The notes below the pieces were generated by a model that saw only the letters and a list, made by a program, of their open reading frames with translations, was not told where the DNA came from and searched no databases. The position numbers and the translations under genes are program-made. A DNA stretch of 64,000 bases from JAWRCU01 sp033542235 (GTDB lineage Bacteria; Pseudomonadota; Alphaproteobacteria; Rhizobiales; Rhizobiaceae). Where the stretch lies: NCBI RefSeq assembly GCF_033542235.1, contig NZ_JAWRCU010000023.1, positions 1-64,000 on the forward strand, in the 5' to 3' direction. Shown here piece by piece: positions 8,340 through 15,929 of the stretch (position 1 is the first letter of the stretch; every line of letters starts with the position of its first letter).

Positions 8340-8355
8340 TGAAACATTTATTCCG
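8340..8355 (-). promoter_or_regulatory. Putative LacI-family operator, copy 1
   Basis: TGAAACATTTATTCCG on the plus strand. It matches the second copy at 8442 in 14 of 16 bases and has the AAACRTTT core common in LacI-family operators. It lies about 212 bases before the binding-protein start. Confidence 0.45.
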
Positions 8356-8441
8356 AGCAATAGGCAAGTCGAAATGGCGGAATCACGCATTCGCGAATCC
8401 CGCGTGCCATTCTCCGTGCCGGTGGAATAATCGTTCTGTTC

Positions 8442-8457
8442 TGAAACGTTTATTTCG
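8442..8457 (-). promoter_or_regulatory. Putative LacI-family operator, copy 2
   Basis: TGAAACGTTTATTTCG on the plus strand, with the palindromic core AAACGTTT. It lies in the same orientation as copy 1, 102 bases away (close to ten helical turns), which would suit looping by a tetrameric repressor. A third partial match (CCGAAACATGAATG) overlaps the end of the regulator gene near 8497. Confidence 0.45.
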
Positions 8458-8485
8458 CTTCAGGAGTTCCGTCGCCCAGCCCGCA

Positions 8486-9517
8486 TCAGATGTTTTCCGA
8501 AACATGAATGTCGAAGGGCAGGAATGTCTGGCCGGACGTCTCTGCCGGTCCATGCTCGATCGACTGGACCATCTGGGCGACCAGCTCCCGCGACAGGCGC
8601 TCGATCGGCTCGGCGATCACCATCGTCACGATATCGTCGGCAAGCGCCTCACGCGATTGCGGCGACATCGTGCTGCAGACCATGGTCAGCTTGCCAGCGG
8701 CTTCTTCCTCCCTGAGAGCGTCGATCACGCCCTCGATGCCGCCGCCGGCGACATAGAGACCGCACAGATCGGGCGAGCGTTGCAGGAGGTCCAGCGTCGC
8801 CTCATAGGCGATACGTGGCTCCTCCAGATTGACGAGCGTCTCGATCATCTCGAATTCGGGCGCACATTCGCGGAAATAGCTCCTGAAGCCGATCTCGCGC
8901 ATCTCATGGCCATGGAAGCGGTGACTGCCCACGAAGACGGCGATCTTCCCCGGTTTCGCGGCCGAGCGCGCGATCAGCCAGGCGGCGGTCCTGCCCGCCT
9001 TGCGGTTGTTGATGCCGAGATAGTTCTCGCGCACGTCGGCAGCGAAGTCCGACAGCAGCGCAAAAACCGGCACGCCTTTTTCCTTCAGTTCCGCCACGGC
9101 TGATGTAACCGTCGGGTGGTCGATGGCGACCATGGCGACGGCGCCGCAGCGCGTCCCGACCTGCCTGAGCTTTGCGGCGATCTCCGGCGGTGTCTGCGAT
9201 TCCAGAAACTCCACCTGAGCTGTCCCCCGGAAGGTCCCGGCAGCCTTAACCGCGCTTTCGAGCTCACGGGCGAAGGACTGGTAGAAATAGTGGTCCGGGC
9301 GCTGCAGGATGAAGCCGAGCCTATATTGCGGAAGACCCACCTGCAGCCTTTGCCCGATGGCGACGGTCGCGTGATAGCCGATTGCCTGCGCCGCCTCATA
9401 GACGCGCCGCGCAGTTTCCTCGCGCACCGGCAGGCGGCCGTTCAGAACGCGGTCGACCGTGGCGACACTCACTCCGGAGGACCTTGCCAGGTCGCTTATC
9501 GTCGGTCGTCGCGCCAT
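8486..9517 (-). CDS. LacI-family transcriptional regulator
   Basis: 343 residues. N-terminal LacI helix-turn-helix (PTISDLARSSGVSVATVDRV) plus hinge (LNGRLPVREETARRV), followed by a periplasmic-binding-protein-like sugar-sensing core. It lies upstream of the sugar ABC operon on the same strand and is divergent from the MocDEF-like operon, so it is placed to control both. A 19-bp palindrome with extra half-sites lies ahead of its start, and two AAACRTTT sites lie after its stop. The inducer is probably the imported sugar or a breakdown product. Confidence 0.9.
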   Translation of the reverse strand: MARRPTISDLARSSGVSVATVDRVLNGRLPVREETARRVYEAAQAIGYHATVAIGQRLQVGLPQYRLGFILQRPDHYFYQSFARELESAVKAAGTFRGTAQVEFLESQTPPEIAAKLRQVGTRCGAVAMVAIDHPTVTSAVAELKEKGVPVFALLSDFAADVRENYLGINNRKAGRTAAWLIARSAAKPGKIAVFVGSHRFHGHEMREIGFRSYFRECAPEFEMIETLVNLEEPRIAYEATLDLLQRSPDLCGLYVAGGGIEGVIDALREEEAAGKLTMVCSTMSPQSREALADDIVTMVIAEPIERLSRELVAQMVQSIEHGPAETSGQTFLPFDIHVSENI

Positions 9518-9546
9518 CGCGTCTTCCTGAATGAAAGCTGTCAGCG

Positions 9547-9588
9547 AATGATAGGGCGAAATGATAGGAAATGATAGAATCTATCATT
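9547..9588. promoter_or_regulatory. Operator cluster: perfect 9-1-9 palindrome plus two direct half-sites
   Basis: The palindrome AATGATAGAATCTATCATT (9570-9588) is perfect around one central base. Two more AATGATAG half-sites precede it at 9547 and 9560. The cluster lies in the 137-base divergent gap between the LacI-type gene and the oxygenase operon. It differs from the AAACRTTT sites near 8340-8457, so a different regulator may bind it. Confidence 0.6.
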
Positions 9589-9654
9589 GCCGGATTGAGC
9601 CTTTTTCCAAGTCGGCGTATTTAGATCGGCGCATGATGGTTTCGGGAGGATGCC

Positions 9655-10740
9655 ATGGCGCCATCGAAGCGGGACTACAGCCTCATCGGCCGCGACGCCG
9701 AGGCCGCGGTAGCAAATGGGCTTGCTGCAGCCGAGTGGTATCACACCGACATTCCGCGCAAGCAGATGAAGGAGCTGATGAAGCGGAGCGACGGTCCCGC
9801 GATCCGCGACACAATCATCTGGCTCGCTGCTCTGATCATCTCGGCCGCCGGCGGCATCTGGTTCTGGGGTGGCTGGTGGTGCGTGCCCTTCTTCCTCGTC
9901 TATGGTGTGCTCTACGGCTCCTCGACGGATTCGCGCTGGCACGAATGCGGCCATGGGACGGCGTTCAAGACGCAGTGGATGAATGACGCCGTCTATCAGC
10001 TCGCCTGCTTCATGATCATGCGCAACCCGGTGATCTGGCGGTGGAGCCATACGCGTCATCACACCGACACGATCATCGTCGGGCGCGATCCCGAGATCGC
10101 TGTGATGCGGCCGCCGGATCTCGTCCGCGTCGTGCTCAATTTCTTCGGGATCTACGATGCCTGGTATGGCATGTCCGACATGGTCCGCAATGCCTTCGGC
10201 AATATCAGCGCGGCCGAGAAGACCTTCATTCCCGAGCAGGAGCAGCCGAAGGCGATCCGCATCGCGCGCATCTGGCTCGCGATCTATGTCGCGACGATCG
10301 CGCTTGCCGTCTACATGGGCTCGATCCTGCCGCTCATGCTGGTCGGCCTGCCGAGGCTCTATGGCTCGTGGCACATGGTGATGTGCGGCCTGCTGCAGCA
10401 TGGCGGGCTCGCCGACAACGTCACCGACCACCGGCTCAACAGTCGCACCGTCTACATGAACCCGCTGAGCCGGTTCATCTACTGGAACATGAATTACCAT
10501 GTGGAGCACCACATGTTCCCGATGGTGCCCTACCATGCCCTGCCGAAGCTGCACGAGATGATCAAGCACGACCTGCCGGCGCCCAGCCCGTCGATATGGG
10601 CCGCCTACAAGGAGATGGTTCCGGCTTTCATCCGCCAGCTGCGCAACGAGGACTATTTCCTGAAGCGGGAGCTGCCGGCGACGGCCAAGCCTTACCGGGA
10701 CGAGCTGCACGGCGAAGCAATTTCGGTTCCTGCCGAGTAA
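9655..10740 (+). CDS. MocD-like membrane di-iron oxygenase (fatty-acid-desaturase family)
   Basis: 361 residues. It has the three His boxes of membrane di-iron desaturases/hydroxylases (HECGH, HTRHH, HVEHH) and hydrophobic helices around 55-90 and 215-250. GGGAGGA lies five bases before the ATG. The genes that follow encode a Rieske ferredoxin and its reductase, so this is the terminal oxygenase of a three-part electron chain. MocD of the rhizopine pathway belongs to this family. By analogy it may oxidise a methyl ether or methylamine carbon of a small polar substrate rather than a fatty acid; this is inference. It is divergent from the LacI regulator. Confidence 0.82.
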   Translation: MAPSKRDYSLIGRDAEAAVANGLAAAEWYHTDIPRKQMKELMKRSDGPAIRDTIIWLAALIISAAGGIWFWGGWWCVPFFLVYGVLYGSSTDSRWHECGHGTAFKTQWMNDAVYQLACFMIMRNPVIWRWSHTRHHTDTIIVGRDPEIAVMRPPDLVRVVLNFFGIYDAWYGMSDMVRNAFGNISAAEKTFIPEQEQPKAIRIARIWLAIYVATIALAVYMGSILPLMLVGLPRLYGSWHMVMCGLLQHGGLADNVTDHRLNSRTVYMNPLSRFIYWNMNYHVEHHMFPMVPYHALPKLHEMIKHDLPAPSPSIWAAYKEMVPAFIRQLRNEDYFLKRELPATAKPYRDELHGEAISVPAE

Positions 10741-10816
10741 TTTTCCCGAGGCAGCCAGCAAAGTGAGCGGCGAGGCAGCCGCCCAGCCGGCAAACGCGTG
10801 ATTTGCGGAGTGTTCC

Positions 10817-11131
<315 letters not shown>

Positions 11132-11137
11132 CGGGCG

Positions 11138-12373
11138 ATGAGCGCCGGGATGGTCATTGTCGGCGCCGGCGAATGCGGTGCTCGTGCCGCCTTCGCCCTT
11201 CGCGAGAACGGCTATGACGGCCCGGTGACGCTGATCGGCGACGAACCGCACCATCCCTACGAACGGCCGCCCTTATCCAAGGATGTGCTGACGGCCGACG
11301 AGCCGCCGGCTCCGAAATGGGTGGGCCTGCCGGAACGGTTTGCCGCGCTGAAGATCGATTGCATAACAGGCATGGCTGCGCTGGCCATCGACCGTCAGGC
11401 GAAAACGGTGCGGCTCGCGGGGGGCTCGAGCATCTCCTATGAGAAGCTGCTGATCGCGACCGGGGCCATGCCGCGCCGCCTGTCGCTTGCGCCGGAGGCC
11501 TCGGGCCGCATCGCCTATCTCAGAAGCTTCGCCGACGCGCAGCGCCTGCGTGACCATCTCAGACCCGGGAATCACATCGTCGTCATCGGCGGGGGCTTCA
11601 TCGGGTTGGAGCTCGCCGCGAGCGCAAGGAAGCGCGGCGCCGCGGTGACGGTGATCGAGGCGCAGCCCCGCATTTTGATGCGCGGCGTGCCGGAGGAAAT
11701 CGCGGAGGTCGTCGCCGATCGACACCGGGCCGAGGATGTCCGGCTCTTCTGCGGCCGCGGCCTTCAGGAGATTTCCGAACAGGGGCGCCGTCTTCTCGTT
11801 CGGCTGGCCGATGGGGAGAAGATCGAAGCCGATTGCGCGTTGATCGGCGTCGGCGCCCAGCCGGTGACGACGCTTGCCGAGAGCGCCGGGCTCGCGCTCG
11901 ACAACGGCATCGCGGTCGATGCCACGCTCAAGACCTCGGACCCGGACATCCATGCGGCGGGCGACTGCTGCTCTTTCCCGCTTGCGATCTATGGCGGCCG
12001 GCGCGTGCGGCTGGAATCCTGGCGCAACGCCCAGGACCAGGGCACGCTCGCCGCTCGGAATATGCTCGGCGCGGACGAGCCCATCTCCGCTGTGCCCTGG
12101 TTCTGGTCGGATCAGCACGACCTGACGCTGCAGGTCGCCGGGCTCGCGGAGGGAGCGGCAAATGTCGTGCGCCGTGATCTCGGCGAGGGCGCCTTCATCC
12201 TATTTCATCTCGCCGCCGACGGCCGCCTCATCGCGGCGAGCGGAATCGGACGCGGCAACGCGGTCGCCAAGGACATCAGGCTTGCCGAGATGCTGATCGC
12301 CAAAGGTGCGCGGCCGCTGCCCGACCAGCTTGCCACGCCGGATGTGAGGCTGAAGACGCTGCTCGCTGCCTGA
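11138..12373 (+). CDS. MocF-like ferredoxin reductase (FAD/NAD(P)H)
   Basis: 411 residues of the class-III reductase type that pairs with Rieske ferredoxins. Visible are the FAD-binding GAGECGARAAFALRENGYDG, the substrate-side YERPPLSKDVL, the NAD(P)H-binding GGGFIGLELA and the second FAD contact HAAGDCC. A C-terminal reductase domain follows from about 320. It takes electrons from NAD(P)H and reduces the ferredoxin encoded just upstream, with only six bases between the genes. Confidence 0.87.
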   Translation: MSAGMVIVGAGECGARAAFALRENGYDGPVTLIGDEPHHPYERPPLSKDVLTADEPPAPKWVGLPERFAALKIDCITGMAALAIDRQAKTVRLAGGSSISYEKLLIATGAMPRRLSLAPEASGRIAYLRSFADAQRLRDHLRPGNHIVVIGGGFIGLELAASARKRGAAVTVIEAQPRILMRGVPEEIAEVVADRHRAEDVRLFCGRGLQEISEQGRRLLVRLADGEKIEADCALIGVGAQPVTTLAESAGLALDNGIAVDATLKTSDPDIHAAGDCCSFPLAIYGGRRVRLESWRNAQDQGTLAARNMLGADEPISAVPWFWSDQHDLTLQVAGLAEGAANVVRRDLGEGAFILFHLAADGRLIAASGIGRGNAVAKDIRLAEMLIAKGARPLPDQLATPDVRLKTLLAA

Positions 12374-12410
12374 ATATTCGGTTCGAGTTCATGCACGAGA
12401 GGGAGGGGAA

Positions 12411-13220
12411 ATGAAGAGTTCAAGACCGACTATTGCCGATCTGCTTGCCATGAAGGGCAAGCGGCAGTTTGCCAAGCTGCGCGTCACCACGCTCGAGCAG
12501 GCGGCTGCCGCGCAGGCCGCTGGCATAGACATTCTCTCGGTCACGCCCGAACTGATGACCGACCCGCAATATCGCGACGCCGCGCCCGACTGCTTCACCA
12601 TCCCGGGTAGCGTGAAGATGTTCCACGCGCTGAAAGAGGAGGTGATGGGCGAGGCGTTCCGCATGATGCGCGCCGGAGCCGATGCCGTCTATTGCGCAGC
12701 AAGTCTCGACACGATCCGCGCGCTGCGCGACGAAGGCGTTCCTGTATGCGGCCATAGCGGGCTGATCCCCGCGCATGCGACCTGGACCGGCGGCTTCCGT
12801 GCGGTCGGCAAGACCGCCGAAAGCGCCATGTTGGTCTGGCGACAAGTCAAGGCGCTGGAGGAAGCCGGCGCCTTCGCCGCCGAGATTGAAGTCGTGCCGG
12901 TCGAGGTCGCGACCGCTATCTCGCAGCGCACCTCGCTCTTCATGATCTCGATGGGCGCCGGCGCAGGCTGCGACGCGCAATATCTCTTTGCCGAGGATGT
13001 GCTCGGTGAGAACCGCGGCCACTATCCCAGGCATTCCAAGGTCTACCGCAACTTCGCCGCCGAATATGACCGGCTTCAGAGGGAGCGGATCGCCGCCTTC
13101 TCAGAATATGCGCGCGACGTGAAGTCCAAGGCCTATCCCGAGCCGCGCCACGTGGTCGGCATAGAGGCGCAGGAGCTGGACGGGTTCCTAAGGCAGCTGG
13201 ATGGCGAGGCGCGCGGGTGA
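12411..13220 (+). CDS. PanB-fold protein (ketopantoate hydroxymethyltransferase-like), divergent
   Basis: 269 residues, close to PanB in length. It keeps VPVCGHSGLIP, GGFRAVGK and the Glu of EVVPVEVA (catalytic Glu181 of E. coli PanB). The VGDS and DLPF motifs whose Asp residues bind Mg2+ are replaced by VTPEL and TIPGS, and the VKIEGG motif by VYCAAS. So it belongs to the PEP mutase/PanB superfamily but is unlikely to make ketopantoate. It closes the MocDEF-like operon 37 bases after the reductase and has a strong GGGAGGGG site. A role in handling the C1 unit or carbon skeleton released by the oxygenase is possible but unproven. Confidence 0.75.
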   Translation: MKSSRPTIADLLAMKGKRQFAKLRVTTLEQAAAAQAAGIDILSVTPELMTDPQYRDAAPDCFTIPGSVKMFHALKEEVMGEAFRMMRAGADAVYCAASLDTIRALRDEGVPVCGHSGLIPAHATWTGGFRAVGKTAESAMLVWRQVKALEEAGAFAAEIEVVPVEVATAISQRTSLFMISMGAGAGCDAQYLFAEDVLGENRGHYPRHSKVYRNFAAEYDRLQRERIAAFSEYARDVKSKAYPEPRHVVGIEAQELDGFLRQLDGEARG

Positions 13221-13286
13221 TCGCTGGCAGGCGTCAGCAGCGCGGTCGGCAGGTGGCTGAAGCTTGCTGTTTTTAGGTTGGCGCCG

Positions 13287-13389
13287 CCCCTCACCCTCAC
13301 CCTCTCCCCGTAAGGACGGGGAGAGGGGGTTCTGAGACGTTGCCGCCCCCCTCTCCCCGTCCTTACGGGGAGAGGGTGAGGGTGAGGGG
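13287..13389. repeat. Composite inverted repeat (CCCTCACCCT...CTCTCCCC family)
   Basis: Two near-perfect arms of about 40 bases (CCCCTCACCCTCACCCTC... and its complement), each with its own hairpin CTCTCCCCGT / ACGGGGAGAG, flank a short core GTTCTGAGACGTTGCCG. It separates two convergent genes. The element at 36591 has the same core in reverse orientation. Confidence 0.88.
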
Positions 13390-13427
13390 CAGCGCCTGCG
13401 TCAAGCGAATAGCAGAACGCCCTAGGG

Positions 13428-13907
13428 CTACTGCCTGTGGAACACACCCTTGTAGGTTGTTCCGGCGAGCGAGTAGGTGCCGGCGAGCGTTCCGTCGGGC
13501 TGCATGGTGAAGGTCGTGTCGACGCCGCTCGCGAAACGATCGAGCTTCAGCGTGCTGCCCTTGATCCTTCCCTGGCCGTCGACGATGCCCGGCTTCGTCG
13601 CCCCCATCTCGCCCCAGGCATAGGTCACCGTCGCGCTGCCATTCGCAGTCACGCTGCGCACGGCGAGCTTGGCGTCGAGAGGCCCGTCCCAGGTGCCGGC
13701 CCAGATGCCGGAGAAGGCGGCGTATTGTTTCGGGACCTTCTTATCAGGCGGCGTGACAATTATGGATGAATCGAGAGCGGCCGAACCCGCCGCAGGGGCC
13801 GGCGGCGGAGCCTGGACCGGCGGCGGCGGGGAAGTCGCCGGATCCGAAGACGACTGGCAGGCCGTCAGCGCAACGGCCGCAAGGCCGAGTATGGCTAAGC
13901 GCATCAT
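13428..13907 (-). CDS. Proline-rich lipoprotein of unknown function
   Basis: 159 residues. A signal peptide ends with the lipobox LTAC near residue 17, followed by a Pro/Ala linker (about 25-45) and a small domain of about 100 residues with alternating strands (FSGIWAGTWDG, TVTYAWG, LAGTYSLAGTTYKGVF). This looks like a small beta-barrel; I do not recognise the family. It is convergent with the PanB-like gene across the composite repeat. Confidence 0.75.
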   Translation of the reverse strand: MMRLAILGLAAVALTACQSSSDPATSPPPPVQAPPPAPAAGSAALDSSIIVTPPDKKVPKQYAAFSGIWAGTWDGPLDAKLAVRSVTANGSATVTYAWGEMGATKPGIVDGQGRIKGSTLKLDRFASGVDTTFTMQPDGTLAGTYSLAGTTYKGVFHRQ

Positions 13908-14111
13908 TTCCCCTCTGCTTCACGGATCGGGTCTGAAGCCGCCGCTTCAGCTCGACCGGTATCAGTGGCAGTAGCAGACCGCCGCTCAGAATCAACTCCA
14001 TTGCGGCCTCTGGACGAGAGCGCAAAGTACTATATTGGTGCTTCCACGATCAGTCGAAACGTTGTTCCAAGGCTGTTAGCTTATTGCGCAAATCGTGGGA
14101 TATTGACCTCA

Positions 14112-14429
14112 ATGCGATCTTACCTCGATCTGTTTGGATGGCTGCTTCTTTCATTTTCTCTTGCCGGGTGCGGCTGGACCGTGACCGCTTCCCACATGGA
14201 GGAAGCGGTCGATTCCATCATCTACGATAAAATCCCGTGCCCCGACCTCATAAGGCAGCGGAATGAGCTTGCCGACAGCAATGGCCTGGCTCGGGACGTG
14301 AAATATGTACCCCTGGGGGCCGATGCCTTCTCGATCGACTTCCGATCGGCTTCCGAGAAGGAGAAGGCCAAGGCCACCGCGCGGATCGATGCGATGAACC
14401 GTTCGCTGACGAGACGTGCCTGCAAATAG
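14112..14429 (+). CDS. Small lipoprotein, unknown function
   Basis: 105 residues. The start is taken at the ATG at 14112, because it gives a proper lipoprotein signal (MRSYLDLFGWLLLSFSLAGC); the open frame upstream has no such signal. The mature part is short and charged, with the segment EKEKAKATARIDAMNRS near the end. No family recognised. It has no operon partner. Confidence 0.6.
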   Translation: MRSYLDLFGWLLLSFSLAGCGWTVTASHMEEAVDSIIYDKIPCPDLIRQRNELADSNGLARDVKYVPLGADAFSIDFRSASEKEKAKATARIDAMNRSLTRRACK

Positions 14430-14513
14430 AGTGCGGGCTCAAGACTAGGACTTGCCGGTATTTTACGAATCACTGATATTCAAGCTGCCTCCCCCTCTAT
14501 AAAGGTAGCTCGA

Positions 14514-14879
14514 ATGCTCCAGCTGAACTGGATTTCGCGAGACACCACAGGACAATTGTTGCGTCTTTATGATGTTAACTTGTCCACGATCGACGTCCAC
14601 GGCGTTTATGTCATCTACCGATCCGGCACGGTTTCAACCAGCCCGACCGCGATCCGGGTCGGGCAAGGAGACGTTGCCGACCGGCTCCAAGAGCATCGCG
14701 GCAATTCGACCATCAAGGCGCACGCGAAGATCGGCAACGTGTATGTCGCCTTCGCATCCGTGGCCCCGTTGCTTATCGATGGTGTGGAACGCTTTCTTGT
14801 CGATCGTTATCGACCGCTAATCGGGGACGTAATCCCGAAGGTGCTGCCTGTTCCGGCAAGCCTTCCCTTTGCTGCCTAG
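14514..14879 (+). CDS. Small GIY-YIG-like protein
   Basis: 121 residues. GVYVIYRSG, then IRVGQGDVADRLQEHR, matches the order GIY - (Y/V)VGQG - R..EH of GIY-YIG nucleases, and ERFLVDRYRPLIG resembles the metal-binding Glu segment near the end of the domain. It has no extra DNA-binding domain. The YIG Tyr is not obvious, so activity is uncertain. Its last 107 bases overlap an opposite-strand frame ending at 14773. Confidence 0.6.
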   Translation: MLQLNWISRDTTGQLLRLYDVNLSTIDVHGVYVIYRSGTVSTSPTAIRVGQGDVADRLQEHRGNSTIKAHAKIGNVYVAFASVAPLLIDGVERFLVDRYRPLIGDVIPKVLPVPASLPFAA

Positions 14880-15021
14880 CGCGGCTTTCTTCGGTCGCGA
14901 TAAGAGCCGCCAGCGCTTCTCGCAGCTTCATGAGCTGATACCAGTCCCACGGCGTCTCGTTGCCGGAGCCGATACGCTGCGCCGCCCATTCATCGACTGC
15001 CATGAGATCGCTGACCTGCAT
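14773..15021 (-). CDS. Possible small protein overlapping the GIY-YIG-like gene
   Basis: 82 residues. The N-terminal half (VDEWAAQRI, PWDWYQLMKLREALAALIA) looks like a real helical protein with clustered Trp residues. The C-terminal half is encoded antisense to the GIY-YIG-like gene and looks less protein-like. Either the true stop was lost or the frame is spurious. No family recognised. Confidence 0.35.
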   Translation of the reverse strand: MQVSDLMAVDEWAAQRIGSGNETPWDWYQLMKLREALAALIATEESRARQQREGLPEQAAPSGLRPRLAVDNDRQESVPHHR

Positions 15022-15232
15022 GGCTCCATTAGCTCCTGAGGAGAGTTAAGGAGCCGTTGACGCGCGGCTTTCGAACGCGTCCTGCCTTGTGGAAGACCTT
15101 CTGCGGGCGCTCAGCGCTCCCTTCTCGACGCGGGAATAGACTCCGGCGACCACCGTTAACAGTTCTATCGTGGCGGCTTTGCCCGATCACTGCGGTGCTC
15201 GACCGACCGCCACGGAACCATGGAGAGCACAA

Positions 15233-15685
15233 ATGAAACCTGCCACATTCATCGTGTGGCCGGCGCGAGGCTCCGTGTTGCCTGCGGCGGTTGCCATCAT
15301 CATAGCCACCATACCTGCGCGTGCCGGCGAAACGGTCGGCGTCACCTTGGCCGACCAAGGCATGGAATCCATGCACATGGACCTGAGCACGGACCACATC
15401 AAAGCCGGCAATGTGACGTTCAACGTGACCAACTCTTCCCAGAACCTGGTTCACGAGTTCGTCGTAGTCAAATCTGACACGCCCATCCAGGCGATGAAAT
15501 ATAACCAGGATGAGAAGGAGGTCGATGAGAGCTCACTCGAGGTCGTGAACGAAATCGATGACATCGATCCAGGGAAGTCCGGCACCCTCACCGTGAAGCT
15601 GGAGCCAGGCTCCTACGTCCTGCTCTGCAACAAGGCCGCCCACTACAAGCTTGGCATGGTCAATCACATCACGGTCACGAAGTAG
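15233..15685 (+). CDS. Cupredoxin-domain periplasmic protein
   Basis: 150 residues. GGAGAG precedes the ATG at 15233. The signal peptide ends near ARA. The mature domain of about 115 residues has a plastocyanin-like fold with type-1 copper ligands in order: His in VHEF, Cys in LLCN, His in AAHY, and Met in GMVNH. It probably carries electrons or copper in the periplasm. It precedes the ergothioneine genes but is separated from them by 244 bases, so co-transcription is doubtful. Confidence 0.8.
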   Translation: MKPATFIVWPARGSVLPAAVAIIIATIPARAGETVGVTLADQGMESMHMDLSTDHIKAGNVTFNVTNSSQNLVHEFVVVKSDTPIQAMKYNQDEKEVDESSLEVVNEIDDIDPGKSGTLTVKLEPGSYVLLCNKAAHYKLGMVNHITVTK

Positions 15686-15929
15686 ACATCGCCCCGGATA
15701 TTCCAGCCCTGGTGGCTGAGCGGCAATGCCGCCGGCGAGAACTATACATTGAGGCCGCGCCGACGGAGTTCGACGGCGCCGCCGTGCAGCATCACGCTCG
15801 AGACAGGCTACTGACAGTTCGGTGGAACTGATCGTGGAGACGTGAATTGTGCGTGCTTCGGCTCGCGAAACCGCGCAGCCCAGGAAGTCTGCGCGACCTC
15901 GAGAATCCCACACACATTCTGGAGATGAC

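Larger units (their letters stand above)
8129..8485. other. Regulatory region of the sugar ABC operon (357 bases without a gene)
   Basis: AT-richer than its surroundings. It holds two 16-bp direct repeats (8340-8355, 8442-8457), a run of ATTCAT/CATTCAT words at 8315-8335, and the ribosome-binding site of the binding-protein gene. The LacI-type gene ends just upstream. I see no coding frame of credible length. Confidence 0.6.

Noticed and set aside
12411..13220. PanB-like gene as the housekeeping pantothenate gene
   Set aside because: Key Mg2+ ligands are missing, panC is not adjacent, and it sits in an oxygenase operon.
14773..15021. GIY-YIG-like gene and opposite frame as a toxin-antitoxin pair
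   Set aside because: The genes are convergent and overlapping, not tandem, and neither resembles a known toxin or antitoxin.
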